Shown here one piece after another: positions 45,479 to 55,608 of a stretch of 64,000 nucleotides of DNA. The stretch lies in NCBI RefSeq assembly GCF_010093085.1, contig NZ_MSRC01000016.1, forward strand, positions 1-64,000. Direction: 5' to 3'. Source of the stretch: Bacillus sp. SKDU12 (GTDB lineage: Bacteria; Bacillota; Bacilli; Bacillales; Bacillaceae). Under the pieces are notes generated by a model. It was not told where the DNA came from. It saw only the letters and a program-made list of their open reading frames with translations, and did no database searches. Each line of letters begins with the position of its first letter. Within the stretch, counting starts at the first letter, position 1. A program made the translations under genes and the position numbers.

Positions 45479-45736
45479 AGGCGTGCAGGAGCTGCTGTTT
45501 TTAATGAATAAAAGCTGGCCTGCCACTTCCCGGCAGCTGTCAATTGGCAGCATTTGCTCAAAGGAAAGCTCAAAAACATGCTGAATCCTTTTCGCCAGCG
45601 CGTCGGTATCGTCCTCATCATAGACGGCCTGTACGACATCAACAGCCTCCGTTTCGTAAAACTCTTCTCCATATGTAAACGGATCCCATTTAGAAATGAT
45701 CTTGATCATTTCCCTGACCGCTTGACTTTCTTCCAT
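45476..45736 (-). CDS. yugE: YugE, DUF1871 protein
   Basis: An 86-residue acidic helical protein of the small DUF1871 family (IISKWDPFTYGEEFYETEA...). Function unknown. The ATG at 45736 is the best spaced from GGTGATG and gives the length of YugE in 168; two in-frame ATGs lie just upstream. Divergent from patB. Confidence 0.85.
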   Translation of the reverse strand: MEESQAVREMIKIISKWDPFTYGEEFYETEAVDVVQAVYDEDDTDALAKRIQHVFELSFEQMLPIDSCREVAGQLLFIKNSSSCTP

Positions 45737-45811
45737 ATTCATCACCGCTTATAATAAAATGTACAGCTCTATTTTATCATAGTGAAGCTTAGAAGATGAG
45801 GGGGTAATAGA

Positions 45812-46975
45812 ATGAACTTTGATAAACGAGAAGAACGCCTTGACACCCAATCGGTCAAATGGGACAAAACAGGTGAATTATTCGGCGCGACAGACGCCCT
45901 CCCGATGTGGGTGGCGGATATGGATTTTCGTGCGCCCGAAGTGATAACCGATGCATTAAAAGAGCGCCTTGACCACGGAATTTTCGGTTATACGGCTCCA
46001 GATCAAAAAACGAAGGATGCTGTGTGCGGATGGATGCAAAACAGGCACGGCTGGAAAGTGAACCAAGAAAGCATCACATTCAGCCCTGGGGTTGTCACAG
46101 CGTTGAGTATGGCGGTACAGGCTTTCACAGAGCCTGGAGATCAAGTCGTTGTCCAGCCTCCTGTTTATACGCCTTTTTATCATATGGTTGAGAAAAACGG
46201 CCGGCGTATTTTACATAATCCGCTGCTAAAAAAAGGCGGTGTGTATGCAATGGATTTTGAAGATTTGGAAACGAAGCTTAGCGATCCAAGTGTTACATTG
46301 TTTATCTTATGCAATCCTCATAACCCATCAGGACGCTCATGGGGACGGAAGGATTTACTGAAGCTCGGCGAATTGTGTCTTGAGCACGGGGTTACAGTTG
46401 TATCGGATGAAATCCATTCCGACTTAATGCTCTACGGACATCAACATACGCCATTCGCTTCACTCTCTGACGATTTCGCTAAGATATCTGTGACATGCGT
46501 TGCGCCAAGCAAAACATTTAATATCGCCGGGTTACAGGCATCTGCCATCATCATTCCGGATCGGCTAAAGCGCGCCAAGTTTTCAGCAAGCCTGCAGCGC
46601 AATGGTTTAGGCGGACTGAACGCGTTTGCCGTTACTGCGATCGAAGCCGCTTACTCAAAAGGCGGACCGTGGCTTAATGAATTAATCTCTTACCTTGAGA
46701 AAAACATGAACGAAGCCGAAGCCTTTTTAAGCACCGAGCTGCCAAACGTCAAAATGATGAAGCCGGATGCATCATACCTCATCTGGCTCGACTTCAGCGC
46801 TTATGGCTTGTCCGATGAGGAGCTTCAGCAAAAAATGATAAAAAAGGGAAAAGTGATTTTAGAGCCTGGAACGAAATACGGGCCTGGCGGAGAAGGATTT
46901 ATGCGCCTGAACGCAGGATGCTCTCTTGCAGCCTTGCAGGACGGCCTGCGCCGTATCAAAGCCGCATTAGCATAA
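45812..46975 (+). CDS. patB: PatB, cystathionine beta-lyase (C-S lyase)
   Basis: A 387-residue PLP enzyme of the MalY/PatB subgroup. MWVADMDFRAPEVI near the start is the subgroup signature; CNPHNPSGR, SDEIHSDLML and APSKTFNIAG (Schiff-base Lys) follow. It cleaves cystathionine and cysteine conjugates to a thiol, pyruvate and ammonia, linking methionine synthesis and sulfur salvage. GAGGGGG precedes the ATG, and a terminator follows. Confidence 0.93.
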   Translation: MNFDKREERLDTQSVKWDKTGELFGATDALPMWVADMDFRAPEVITDALKERLDHGIFGYTAPDQKTKDAVCGWMQNRHGWKVNQESITFSPGVVTALSMAVQAFTEPGDQVVVQPPVYTPFYHMVEKNGRRILHNPLLKKGGVYAMDFEDLETKLSDPSVTLFILCNPHNPSGRSWGRKDLLKLGELCLEHGVTVVSDEIHSDLMLYGHQHTPFASLSDDFAKISVTCVAPSKTFNIAGLQASAIIIPDRLKRAKFSASLQRNGLGGLNAFAVTAIEAAYSKGGPWLNELISYLEKNMNEAEAFLSTELPNVKMMKPDASYLIWLDFSAYGLSDEELQQKMIKKGKVILEPGTKYGPGGEGFMRLNAGCSLAALQDGLRRIKAALA

Positions 46976-46989
46976 ATATAGCTTGTTAA

Positions 46990-47024
46990 ACGCCTTTACG
47001 TCTTCATTCGTAAAGGTGTTCTTT
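46990..47024 (+). terminator. patB terminator
   Basis: CGCCTTTACG/CGTAAAGGTG hairpin followed by TTCTTT. Confidence 0.8.
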
Positions 47025-47057
47025 ATAAAGGAATTTGTATTTTTCTTCTAATATTTA

Positions 47058-47066
47058 GTGTTATAA
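47058..47066 (+). promoter_or_regulatory. Extended -10 promoter of kinB
   Basis: TGTTATAAT (47058-47066) has the TGn extension and a perfect -10, 35 nt upstream of kinB. No good -35 box was seen. Confidence 0.55.
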
Positions 47067-47101
47067 TAGATATATATTTTATACGAAAGGATTTCACACG
47101 A

Positions 47102-48388
47102 ATGGAAATTCTAAAAGACTACCTCCTGCACATCTGCTTTATTTTGTTTCCTATTCTTCTCTACCAAGTGTTTTGGCTTGGAAAACCGGCGATTCTTGTT
47201 CCCAAAATAAACAGCGGGCTGGTCACTTTATTCGCCTGCAGCGCCTCTGTTTTATGCATTATATTCCCTATTTATGAAATGGACTACATCCAATACGGCC
47301 TTCAATTGATTCCTGTTATCCTTTGTTTATTTTACGTGAGTACTGCTTCCGGGCTTACAGTCGCCGCGGCTGTCTTATGTTTTGAACTTCTGTTTTACGA
47401 ACCTTCCGCAATGTTTGTTTTCACATTGCTGCCTTTTCTTATCATTATTCCAATTTTATTTCAGAAAAAATGGCCTCTCATGTCCAAAGCGAAAAAATTG
47501 CTGCTGGCTTTATTGATCAGCTGTTTGGAATTCTTCTTATTTTTCGCTTCCAGCTGGATTCTTTCTATACTTCATATTCTAGATTTTCAAAAACCAGATG
47601 TTTTACTTTATGAGGCAGCTGTCTCAGAGCTGTTTCGTTTGAGCGTTCTTCTTTTAAGCATTTATATTATCGAAAGCATTGCCGAAAATATCGCTTTGCG
47701 CTCCCAGCTTATCCACTCTGAAAAAATGACGATTGTGAGTGAACTGGCAGCGAGCGTCGCTCATGAAGTCAGAAATCCACTAACAGTTGTCCGTGGGTTT
47801 GTCCAGCTGCTTTTTAGTGACGAAACCCTGCAAAACAAGTCGAGTGCGGATTTCAAAAAGCTTGTATTGTCAGAGCTTGACCGAGCACAAGGCATTATTA
47901 CAAACTATCTCGATATGGCCAAACAGCAATTATACGAAAAAGAGGTATTTGATTTATCAGCACTTATCAAAGAGACAAGCGCCCTTATGGTGTCGTATGC
48001 CAATTACAAGTCTGTAACTGTCGAGGCGGAAGCAGAGCCGGACCTTTGTGTATACGGAGACGCAACCAAGCTGAAGCAGGCTGTCATCAACCTAATGAAA
48101 AACAGCATTGAAGCGGTCCCTCACGGAAAAGGGATCATCCGCATATCAGCCAAAAGAAGCGGCCATACAATTATCATTACCATCTCAGATAATGGGGTCG
48201 GCATGACAGACCATCAAATGCAAAAACTCGGCGAACCTTATTACTCATTAAAAACAAACGGAACAGGACTCGGGCTCACTGTAACCTTTTCAATTATTGA
48301 GCATCATCACGGGACCATTTCATTTAACAGCAGCCCCCAAAGAGGCACCACGGTCACAATTAAGCTTCCCGCCGATCTTCCCCACTAG
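47102..48388 (+). CDS. kinB: KinB, sporulation sensor histidine kinase
   Basis: A 428-residue kinase. Six membrane segments fill residues 5-200 with almost no extracellular domain. The phosphorylated His is in SVAHEVRNPLTVVRGF (about residue 223), followed by N box NLMKNSIEA, G1 DNGVGM and G2 GTGLGL. KinB feeds phosphate to Spo0F at the start of sporulation and also triggers biofilm genes through a respiration-sensing role. kapB lies 45 nt downstream in the same operon and is needed for KinB function. Confidence 0.96.
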   Translation: MEILKDYLLHICFILFPILLYQVFWLGKPAILVPKINSGLVTLFACSASVLCIIFPIYEMDYIQYGLQLIPVILCLFYVSTASGLTVAAAVLCFELLFYEPSAMFVFTLLPFLIIIPILFQKKWPLMSKAKKLLLALLISCLEFFLFFASSWILSILHILDFQKPDVLLYEAAVSELFRLSVLLLSIYIIESIAENIALRSQLIHSEKMTIVSELAASVAHEVRNPLTVVRGFVQLLFSDETLQNKSSADFKKLVLSELDRAQGIITNYLDMAKQQLYEKEVFDLSALIKETSALMVSYANYKSVTVEAEAEPDLCVYGDATKLKQAVINLMKNSIEAVPHGKGIIRISAKRSGHTIIITISDNGVGMTDHQMQKLGEPYYSLKTNGTGLGLTVTFSIIEHHHGTISFNSSPQRGTTVTIKLPADLPH

Positions 48389-48433
48389 CAAATCGCTTGG
48401 AACTTTTATAGAATGAATGCGAGGTGATGACAG

Positions 48434-48820
48434 ATGAGTACGTTTGAAACAGGATCTATCGTTAAAGGATTTTACAAGACAGGGGTATACATAGGAGAGA
48501 TTACTGCTTGCAGGCCGCAGCATTATTTAGTGAAAATCAAAGCGGTTCTCACCCACCCCACTCAAGGAGACCTTCATCATCCAAAACAGGCGGATGTGCC
48601 ATTTTTTCATGAGAGAAAAGCGCTCGCATTTGGCGAACAGACCAATATCCCTCATCATATGGTAAAGCCTTATGACGGTGAAGTGCCGGATTATAACGAG
48701 TCTCTGCGGGAGGCGGCAGCACAGCTGAGAGCCAAATTGAATGCGGATGGTTCGGAGTGGGCAAAGCGCTCCCTGAATAATCTGGACGTTTTAGAAAAAG
48801 AATATATTAACCGGCCATAA
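48434..48820 (+). CDS. kapB: KapB, lipoprotein-independent activator needed for KinB signalling
   Basis: A 128-residue soluble protein with an SH3-like beta fold (GSIVKGFYKTGVYIGEI, PQHYLVKIKAVLTHPTQGD). It matches KapB, required for the KinB branch of the phosphorelay; the mechanism is unknown. GCGAGGTGATGACAG precedes the ATG. Terminator follows. Confidence 0.93.
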   Translation: MSTFETGSIVKGFYKTGVYIGEITACRPQHYLVKIKAVLTHPTQGDLHHPKQADVPFFHERKALAFGEQTNIPHHMVKPYDGEVPDYNESLREAAAQLRAKLNADGSEWAKRSLNNLDVLEKEYINRP

Positions 48821-48850
48821 CCCAGTCTGACAAAAGATTGGGTTTTTTAC
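48819..48850 (+). terminator. Terminator between kapB and kapD
   Basis: AACCCAGTCT/AGATTGGGTT hairpin with T6. Confidence 0.85.
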
Positions 48851-49464
48851 GTCGCTCGCTTGAACAGTTCAGATAAATCAATTCTTTCACCGATTGTAGG
48901 CGGTTTTGGTTTTTCGAGGTACTGCTTATCCCGTTCCACAAGTCTAAAAAGCTTGTGTGCTGTAAGGGCGTCATCAAGCGCTTGATGATGGGTGCCTGTT
49001 CCGGAGTCTCCATATTCTTCGGCAGCTTTCCATAATCCCGTAAGTGTCCGATCTCCAAAGAAGTTTTTGTATTCAAGCGATAAATCTCTCATTTCTCCTT
49101 TAAATGGGAAAGGGATATGGTTAAACATACAGTTTTGCTTCAGCACTTTCATATCCATGTTTCCCCACGTAATAATCGTGCTGTTTTTCTCTGGGTCCAG
49201 CTCGTTTAATTTACGGATGAAATCCTCGAACCTCATCCCTTCGTCTACCTGCTTTTGCGTTATTTTTAAAAAAGACTTACAGCGCTTCGTCAGCTTCGGG
49301 AACTTTTTCGGCCTGACATAGCTAGAAAACGTCTCAACTACTTCATCATCAACCGATTTTACAATTCCGGCTTCAATAATTTCCGGGAAAAAGTTTTGCG
49401 GACTGTACTTTCCCTCAGGCATCGTAAATTCGAAATCAATAATGAGTAAGCTATTTGTCGTCAC
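48847..49464 (-). CDS. kapD: KapD, DnaQ-like 3'-5' exonuclease, inhibitor of the KinA-KinB pathway
   Basis: A 205-residue DEDDh exonuclease. Exo I is LLIIDFEFTMPEG, Exo II WGNMDMKVL, and Exo III HHQALDDALTAHKLF, which contains the His of the DEDDh type. In B. subtilis extra KapD blocks sporulation through the KinA-KinB route; its nucleic acid substrate is not known. A GTG start at 49464 is 6 nt after AGGTG. Convergent with kinB-kapB. Confidence 0.92.
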   Translation of the reverse strand: MTTNSLLIIDFEFTMPEGKYSPQNFFPEIIEAGIVKSVDDEVVETFSSYVRPKKFPKLTKRCKSFLKITQKQVDEGMRFEDFIRKLNELDPEKNSTIITWGNMDMKVLKQNCMFNHIPFPFKGEMRDLSLEYKNFFGDRTLTGLWKAAEEYGDSGTGTHHQALDDALTAHKLFRLVERDKQYLEKPKPPTIGERIDLSELFKRAT

Positions 49465-49644
49465 CTTTTACACCTGCCTTTCCTCCGATCAGAAAATGCT
49501 ATCTTTATAGTATATCAATTTCCTTTCTCGACCTTTCTTCATTTTCTAAAAATAATGAATTTTCCCAGCCGCTTCGTTTCTTTTAAATGATGAATCGTTT
49601 CATTATAATGAGTAAGAAACCCGAACTAATAAGAAGGTGATGAT

Positions 49645-50853
49645 ATTTCTATCCGCAAGAAAAACTTTGTCATTGTGTGGCTGGCGAACTTTTTTGTCTC
49701 TGCCAGCACAACGATGATTATTCCTTTTCTCTCTTTATACATTGAGACGCTCAGCACTTTTTCAAATGGCTTTGTGCAGAGGTGGAGCGGCTATGTGTTC
49801 GGCATTACATTTCTCATGGCATTTTTGGTATCCCCGTTTTGGGGACGATTCGGAGACAAACGCGGATACAAGAAAATCCTTATGGCAACCGGAACGGGCA
49901 TTGCCCTCAGCATTTTATTCATGGGCTTTGTTACATCGGTGTACCAATTGTTTTTTCTGCGAATGGCGATGGGCCTTGTAACCGGGTTTATCCCGACATC
50001 TCTTGCGATGATTTCGGCCCAGACTCCGAAGAGCTCAGCCGGCAAAACACTCGGCACACTGCAAATGGGACAAGTGTCCGGAAGTTTGTTCGGTCCGCTT
50101 TTAGGAGGCATGCTCGCCGATCGTTTCGGCTTTACGTATACCTTTTTTATCACATCCTTTGTGATTTTCTTTTCTGTTCTTCTTGTGTTATTCGGCGTCA
50201 AAGAAAAGCCTCTTGCAGAGAAGACAGCCAAACGTACGTCTTACACGCGAAAAGAAGTGCTTTCCTATATTTTTCACCAGCCGGCGCTTTGGGTGATGAT
50301 GCTGTTGACCATGTTGATTCAAACAGGCAATTTCAGTATCCAGCCGCTGCTCGCTTTATATGTAAATGAGCTGCACGGACCTGTCAATTTGGCCTTTTTC
50401 TCAGGCATGGCATTTTCAGCAACAGGACTTGGCAGTTTGCTGCTGGCTAGAAAATGGGGAGATTTGGGCGACCGCTACGGTCACCGCCGCATTTTAATCG
50501 GACTTTTACTTGCCGCCTCCTTCTTTTTTATTCCGCAGGCGCTCGCGTCCTCACTCAGCGTGCTCCTTGTTTTCAGATTTTTATTTGGAATGGCGATGGG
50601 CGGTTTGCTGCCATGCATCACGGCGGCGATCCGCGTTCAGGCTCCCGGCAGCATTCAAGGAGAAGTTCTCGGCTACAATGTCAGCTTTCGTTTTTTAGGA
50701 AATGTGCTCGGACCTCTTCTTGGCGGCATCATATCGAGCCACTTTACCATTTCAGCCGCCTTTTATGTCACAGCGTTTCTCTTTTTTGCCGGCGCCTGCA
50801 TGCTTTGGATCATGCAGAAATTCCGAAAAGATTCATATGCCAAAGCAAGCTGA
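49645..50853 (+). CDS. yuxJ: YuxJ, MFS efflux-type transporter, start uncertain
   Basis: A 12-helix major facilitator of the multidrug/sugar-efflux type (DHA1). Motif A is FWGRFGDKRGYKK after TM2, and a second copy GDLGDRYGHRR lies mid-protein; MGLVTGFIPTSLAM resembles motif C. Substrate unknown. The first ATG/GTG/TTG in frame is GTG at 49675 (392 aa), which has no ribosome-binding site. AAGAAGGTGATG at 49631-49642 instead sits right before an in-frame ATT (49645) that would add ISIRKKNFVI, a natural MFS N-terminus. I give the longer form; an ATT start or an ATG-to-ATT mutation is possible. Confidence 0.75.
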   Translation: MSIRKKNFVIVWLANFFVSASTTMIIPFLSLYIETLSTFSNGFVQRWSGYVFGITFLMAFLVSPFWGRFGDKRGYKKILMATGTGIALSILFMGFVTSVYQLFFLRMAMGLVTGFIPTSLAMISAQTPKSSAGKTLGTLQMGQVSGSLFGPLLGGMLADRFGFTYTFFITSFVIFFSVLLVLFGVKEKPLAEKTAKRTSYTRKEVLSYIFHQPALWVMMLLTMLIQTGNFSIQPLLALYVNELHGPVNLAFFSGMAFSATGLGSLLLARKWGDLGDRYGHRRILIGLLLAASFFFIPQALASSLSVLLVFRFLFGMAMGGLLPCITAAIRVQAPGSIQGEVLGYNVSFRFLGNVLGPLLGGIISSHFTISAAFYVTAFLFFAGACMLWIMQKFRKDSYAKAS

Positions 50854-50944
50854 TTCACAGAAAAACTGAGGAATCTTCTAAATTTAACCTTCTCGTAAAC
50901 TCAAAAGAGTGGTACGATATGGCTAGAATTTAGGAGAAAAGAGA

Positions 50945-52819
50945 GTGGCCATGTTACGAAAAATAATCGGATGGATTTTGCTCCTTTGCATAATCCCATT
51001 GTTTGCATTTACAATTATCGCTTCCGGAAAAGAAGTAAAACAAATGAAGTCTCTGGATCAGGTGCTTGATAAAAATATTAATCTGAAAGATATCAGTCTT
51101 GTTCAGAACAGCTACATGTATGACAGGGACGGATCCTTGGTATCAGAGATCGTCAGCGACCACGAAAATCGTGTTCTCGTTCCATTTGACAAGATTCCCG
51201 AGGAAGTCAAACAGATTTTCTTAACGTCTGAGGACCATCATTTTTATGAGCATAAAGGCTTTGACTTCATGGGAATGGTGCGGGCAGCCGCTTCTAACGT
51301 CAAAGACAATAAAATTGACCAGGGAGCCAGCACCATTACACAGCAGCTTTCAAGAAACTTGTATTTAAGCCATGAACGCTCTATCAGCCGTAAGCTGACT
51401 GAGCTCGCGTATTCTTATCAGCTAGAAAAAAAGTATACGAAGAATGAGATTCTTGAAGCTTACTTAAATACCATTTATTTCAACAATGGTGTGTATGGTG
51501 TCGGTTCAGCAGCTGAATTCTATTTCAGCAAACCGCTGAAATCTCTCACAGTGGGAGAAATGGCTTTTATCTGTTCTATCCCTAATAACCCTACATTATA
51601 TGATCCTCTCAAGCATTTTGACTACACAAAAAGCCGTCAAGAACGTTTGCTTAAAGGGTTAAAAGCTGCCGGGGTCATTACTGATAAAGAACTGAAAAAA
51701 GCCGTCAAACAAAAAATCAAACTGGATATTGAAAAAAGAGAAGACAAATATCCTGACTACGTTTCCTACGTCAATGATGAGTTCACTAAGCTGGTCTCTG
51801 AATCGGAAGGCTATGATAAACGCATTCAAAAAGCGTCAGGAAAACAAAAAGAAAAGATTGAAAACGAGCTGTCAGCAAAAATCAGCACTTTGACGAAAGA
51901 CGGCGTAAAAATTTATACCGCACTTGATCCGTATATGCAAAATCAAGTCGTGGCACAAATGAATGAGAAGCTCCCGTATGCAAACGTACAGGGCGGGGCG
52001 GCTGTGATTAATCACCAGACGCATCAAATCATCGCTCTATCCGGCGGGAAAAACTATCAAAAATATGACTTTAACCGCGCTTACCAGGCATACAGACAAC
52101 CAGGTTCATCCATTAAGCCGCTTCTTGATTACGGTCCCTATATTGAAAAGACCGGCGCGACAGCAAGCAGCACAATTGATGCCAGCAAGTTTTGCAGCAA
52201 GGATTATTGTCCGCAAAACTACAATAACCGCACGTATGGCACAGTGACAGTCGATACGGCATTTAAGAATTCTTATAACACACCGGCCATCAGAGTGCTG
52301 GACCGAGTCGGCATCCAAAAAGCATTCAGCTACATTGAGCCGTATCATTTTGCCAAACTTGTCAACAGCGACTATCGTCTTCCGGCGGCTCTTGGCGGAT
52401 TTACAAACGGCATGACGCCTCTTGAGATGACAAAGGCGTATACGACTTTCGGCAACAGCGGGAGCTATACACCGAGCCATGCCATTACAAAGGTGACAGA
52501 CCTTAAAGGAAAGACGCTTTATAAATGGAATGACAATTCAACTCAAATCTTCAGCGTCCGCACGAACATGGAGCTGAAAAAACTCATGTCTTCCGTTGTA
52601 AAAAGCGGAACAGGGAAAAAGGCATACTTTAAAGCACCTTATATCGGCGGGAAAACAGGAACATCAAATGATTATCACGATATGTGGTTCGTCGGCCTGA
52701 CAGATACGTATACAATGGGTGTCTGGGTCGGAAAAGATACACCGAGCAGCGTTGAATATCTTCACAGCATCAGCCCTCAGCTTTCCATCTGGAAAGGAAC
52801 GCTGCAAACGGCTTATTAA
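50945..52819 (+). CDS. pbpD: PbpD (PBP4), class A penicillin-binding protein
   Basis: A 624-residue bifunctional peptidoglycan synthase. An N-terminal membrane anchor (about 5-25) precedes a GT51 glycosyltransferase with catalytic EDHHFYEHKGFD and STITQQLSRN. The transpeptidase has SxxK in PGSSIKPLLDY, SxN in KNSYNTPAIR and KTG in GGKTGTSNDYHD. It polymerises and cross-links cell wall. The GTG start at 50945 follows AGGAG by 8 nt; an ATG two codons later is also possible. yuxK follows after 21 nt. Confidence 0.95.
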   Translation: MAMLRKIIGWILLLCIIPLFAFTIIASGKEVKQMKSLDQVLDKNINLKDISLVQNSYMYDRDGSLVSEIVSDHENRVLVPFDKIPEEVKQIFLTSEDHHFYEHKGFDFMGMVRAAASNVKDNKIDQGASTITQQLSRNLYLSHERSISRKLTELAYSYQLEKKYTKNEILEAYLNTIYFNNGVYGVGSAAEFYFSKPLKSLTVGEMAFICSIPNNPTLYDPLKHFDYTKSRQERLLKGLKAAGVITDKELKKAVKQKIKLDIEKREDKYPDYVSYVNDEFTKLVSESEGYDKRIQKASGKQKEKIENELSAKISTLTKDGVKIYTALDPYMQNQVVAQMNEKLPYANVQGGAAVINHQTHQIIALSGGKNYQKYDFNRAYQAYRQPGSSIKPLLDYGPYIEKTGATASSTIDASKFCSKDYCPQNYNNRTYGTVTVDTAFKNSYNTPAIRVLDRVGIQKAFSYIEPYHFAKLVNSDYRLPAALGGFTNGMTPLEMTKAYTTFGNSGSYTPSHAITKVTDLKGKTLYKWNDNSTQIFSVRTNMELKKLMSSVVKSGTGKKAYFKAPYIGGKTGTSNDYHDMWFVGLTDTYTMGVWVGKDTPSSVEYLHSISPQLSIWKGTLQTAY

Positions 52820-52840
52820 AAAAAGAGGAGGGGATCTGGC

Positions 52841-53254
52841 GTGGCATCAGAACAAATTCCAAATCGCGTTTTGCTGTTTGACGGTGTGTGCAATCTCTGC
52901 AACGGCGCCGTGCAATTTATCATTAAACGTGATCCAGAAGGATTGATTTCTTTTACCTCGCTGCAGTCGGAAACAGGACATAGCCTGCTGAAAAAAAGCG
53001 GGCTCCCGACTGATCAGTTTGACAGCTTTGTCTTTATTGAAGATGGCCAAGTGTATACAAAGTCAACTGCGGCCATTAAGGTTTTCAGGCATCTGCGGGG
53101 CCCATGGCGGCTCTTCGTCCTGTTTTTCGCAGTACCGAAACCTCTTCGAGACATGGTCTATTCTTTCATTGCCAAAAACCGTTATAAGTGGTTTGGCAAA
53201 AAAAATGAATGTATGCTCCCCTCTCCTTCTATCAAAAAAAGATTTTTACCGTAA
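52841..53254 (+). CDS. yuxK: YuxK, DUF393 thiol-redox-like protein
   Basis: A 137-residue protein of the DCC1-like thiol-disulfide family, defined by DGVCNLCN (residues 14-21) with the CxxC pair, followed by VPKPLRDMVYSFIAKNRYKWFGK. Its redox partner is unknown. GTG start 7 nt after GAGGAGGGG. Downstream of pbpD in the same transcript. Confidence 0.9.
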   Translation: MASEQIPNRVLLFDGVCNLCNGAVQFIIKRDPEGLISFTSLQSETGHSLLKKSGLPTDQFDSFVFIEDGQVYTKSTAAIKVFRHLRGPWRLFVLFFAVPKPLRDMVYSFIAKNRYKWFGKKNECMLPSPSIKKRFLP

Positions 53255-53255
53255 A

Positions 53256-53294
53256 CGAAAAAATGGCTAGCTTACACAGGTAAGCTAGCCATTA
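53256..53294 (+). terminator. Bidirectional terminator between yuxK and yufK
   Basis: AATGGCTAGCTTAC/GTAAGCTAGCCATT, a near-perfect 14-bp stem between convergent genes. Confidence 0.92.
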
Positions 53295-53829
53295 TGCTAT
53301 TATAAAGCTTGATAAATATGAACAGAATACCGATAACAAAGGTAAACCAAAACAGCAGTTCCAACAGAATGAATCCGACTAATGACATGAGAGAAAGCGT
53401 CGAATAAATTCGGTATACGATAAACACAAAGTAAGCGAGTGTGACGACCGCAAACCATATCACAATCCAGATGACATTTTGCAAGAGCACAAAGGATAAA
53501 ACCCCTCCGCCCAAATAAATCATGGAACCCAATCTGATTGTTTTCAGATTGTTCCCTTCTGGATCATTAGCAAAAAACAGCAATGAGAGCTCGGTCACAG
53601 TATTTGCAATTAATTTCAGAGCGGAGAGAACCATAAAATATAAAAGAGCAAAGGCAGCAAATAACGCAAGCCTGATCCCTTTCTCTGAAAAGTAATCGAG
53701 AATTCCGTCATACATTCCAAATGAGGACAGCATGTTCAACGCATAAAGTGAAGTTGAAATGGATAAAGACGAACTAAAAAGCAGGATCGCAATCAGCGGA
53801 AAGTATCCTGTCAAATAAGTATTTTTCAT
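53272..53829 (-). CDS. yufK: YufK, membrane protein
   Basis: A 185-residue protein with about five membrane segments, alike in size to YufK of 168. Membrane segments cover about 8-28, 48-75, 98-118, 118-140 and 145-175. No functional motif. AAGGGAC lies upstream of the ATG at 53829; the frame to 53892 lacks support. Divergent from malK. Confidence 0.87.
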   Translation of the reverse strand: MKNTYLTGYFPLIAILLFSSSLSISTSLYALNMLSSFGMYDGILDYFSEKGIRLALFAAFALLYFMVLSALKLIANTVTELSLLFFANDPEGNNLKTIRLGSMIYLGGGVLSFVLLQNVIWIVIWFAVVTLAYFVFIVYRIYSTLSLMSLVGFILLELLFWFTFVIGILFIFIKLYNSIMASLPV

Positions 53830-54006
53830 ATAAATAAGTCCCTTTCTATAATCTACCCCATTTATTATGGAGGACTTAAAACACATTGACAAGATAAATT
53901 ATTCCATTTTTTCTCCTTTTTACGATTTACAGTCCCAAATCTTCACAAACTCGCGTTTTGAAGGTAAAGTAGTACGCAGGAATCATAAAACATAAGGAAG
54001 TTTTAT

Positions 54007-55608
54007 ATGAAAAAAACATTGAAACTGCAAACCAGACTCACCATATTCGTTTGTATTGTTGTGTTAATCGCACTGCTCATTACATTTTTTACAGTAGGTG
54101 CCCAAACCACCACTCGGATTAGAGATCAGGAAAAAGCCACTGCGCTGCAGACCGCAGAAATGGTGGCAGAAGCGCCGATCACAGCCTCTTCTTTAGAAAA
54201 AGGGGAAAAACCGAAGGAGCTGCAAAGCTACACAAAGCGGGTTCAGAAAATCACCGGGACGGAATTTGTTGTCATTATAGATATGAATGGCATTCGCCAA
54301 ACCCATCCCGATCCGAAAAAAATCGGAAAAAAGTTCAGCGGCGGTGATGAATCCGAAGTGTTAAAAGGTCATGTCCATATCAGCACCGCTTCCGGTACGC
54401 TCGGGAAATCGCAGAGAGCATTCGTTCCTGTCTACGGGAAGAATGGAAAACAAGTCGGTGCAGTCGCCGTCGGCATCACCGTCAATGAAATTGATGAAGT
54501 GATCAGTCATAGCTTGCGTCCGCTCTACTTTATTATCTGCGTCAGCATTTTTGTCGGCGTCATCGGAGCTGTTATCGTCGCTCGTACGGTGAAAAATATT
54601 ATGTACGGCCTTGAACCTTATGAAATTGCGACTCTTCTTGAGGAACGGAGCGCGATGCTTGAATCAACGAAGGAAGGGATACTCGCTGTCGATGAACATG
54701 GCAAAATCAAACTTGCCAACGCGGAAGCAAAGCGCCTGTTCGTGAAAATGGGCATCAGCACAAATCCCGTCGATCAGGATGTCAATGACATTCTGCCGAA
54801 AAGCCGCTTAAAAAAGGTCATTGAGACCAAAAAACCGCTTCAAGACAGAGATGTCCGCATTAACGGATTAGAACTGGTGTTTAATGAAGTTCCCATCCAT
54901 CTGAAAGGACAAACTGTCGGAGCAATTGCGACATTCCGTGACAAAACCGAGGTAAAACATTTAGCTGAACAGCTTTCAGGTGTTAAAATGTATGCAAACG
55001 CATTGAGAGCACAGTCTCATGAATTTATGAACAAACTGCACGTGATATTAGGTCTCGTCCAGCTGAAAGAGTATGACGATCTTGGAGAATATATTAAAGA
55101 TATTGCGATCCAGCAAAAGTCAGAAACAAGCGAAATCATAAATGATGTCAAAAGTTCTGTGCTGGCCGGTTTTCTGCTCGGAAAACAGAGCTTCATACGA
55201 GAGCAAGGCGCAGATCTTGATATTGAATGCAAAGGTGTCATCCCGAACGCGGCAGACCCTTCAGTTATTCATGAACTCATTACAATCATCGGAAATCTCG
55301 TCAACAATGCATTGGACGCCGTTACTAATATGCCGAAAAAACAAATCACGATGTCCATGCGTTTTCATAACAGCATACTGGATATTGAAATTACCGATAC
55401 AGGAGCTGGCATGTCTAAAGAAGATCAAGCCCGCGTGTTTGAACAAGGCTATTCAACCAAGGGCAAAAACCGGGGATTCGGCCTTTATTTCACACAGCAA
55501 AGCATTGAAAATCTAAAGGGCCAAATGATCCTGACAAGCGAAGAAAATGAAGGAACGACATTCAGTCTTCGCGTCCCGTACGAACCGAAGGAGGAAAACC
55601 ATGATTAA
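54007..55608 (+). CDS. malK: MalK, malate sensor histidine kinase (CitA/DcuS family)
   Basis: A 533-residue kinase: TM1 (about 13-32), periplasmic PDC/sCache domain (about 35-170), TM2 (about 175-195), a cytoplasmic PAS domain (about 215-320) and the kinase core. The H box [16 protein letters not shown] is the CitA/DcuS type; [16 protein letters not shown] and GFGLYF form the ATP site. It senses extracellular malate and phosphorylates MalR to induce maeN. malR overlaps by 8 nt. Confidence 0.94.
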   Translation: MKKTLKLQTRLTIFVCIVVLIALLITFFTVGAQTTTRIRDQEKATALQTAEMVAEAPITASSLEKGEKPKELQSYTKRVQKITGTEFVVIIDMNGIRQTHPDPKKIGKKFSGGDESEVLKGHVHISTASGTLGKSQRAFVPVYGKNGKQVGAVAVGITVNEIDEVISHSLRPLYFIICVSIFVGVIGAVIVARTVKNIMYGLEPYEIATLLEERSAMLESTKEGILAVDEHGKIKLANAEAKRLFVKMGISTNPVDQDVNDILPKSRLKKVIETKKPLQDRDVRINGLELVFNEVPIHLKGQTVGAIATFRDKTEVKHLAEQLSGVKMYANALRAQSHEFMNKLHVILGLVQLKEYDDLGEYIKDIAIQQKSETSEIINDVKSSVLAGFLLGKQSFIREQGADLDIECKGVIPNAADPSVIHELITIIGNLVNNALDAVTNMPKKQITMSMRFHNSILDIEITDTGAGMSKEDQARVFEQGYSTKGKNRGFGLYFTQQSIENLKGQMILTSEENEGTTFSLRVPYEPKEENHD

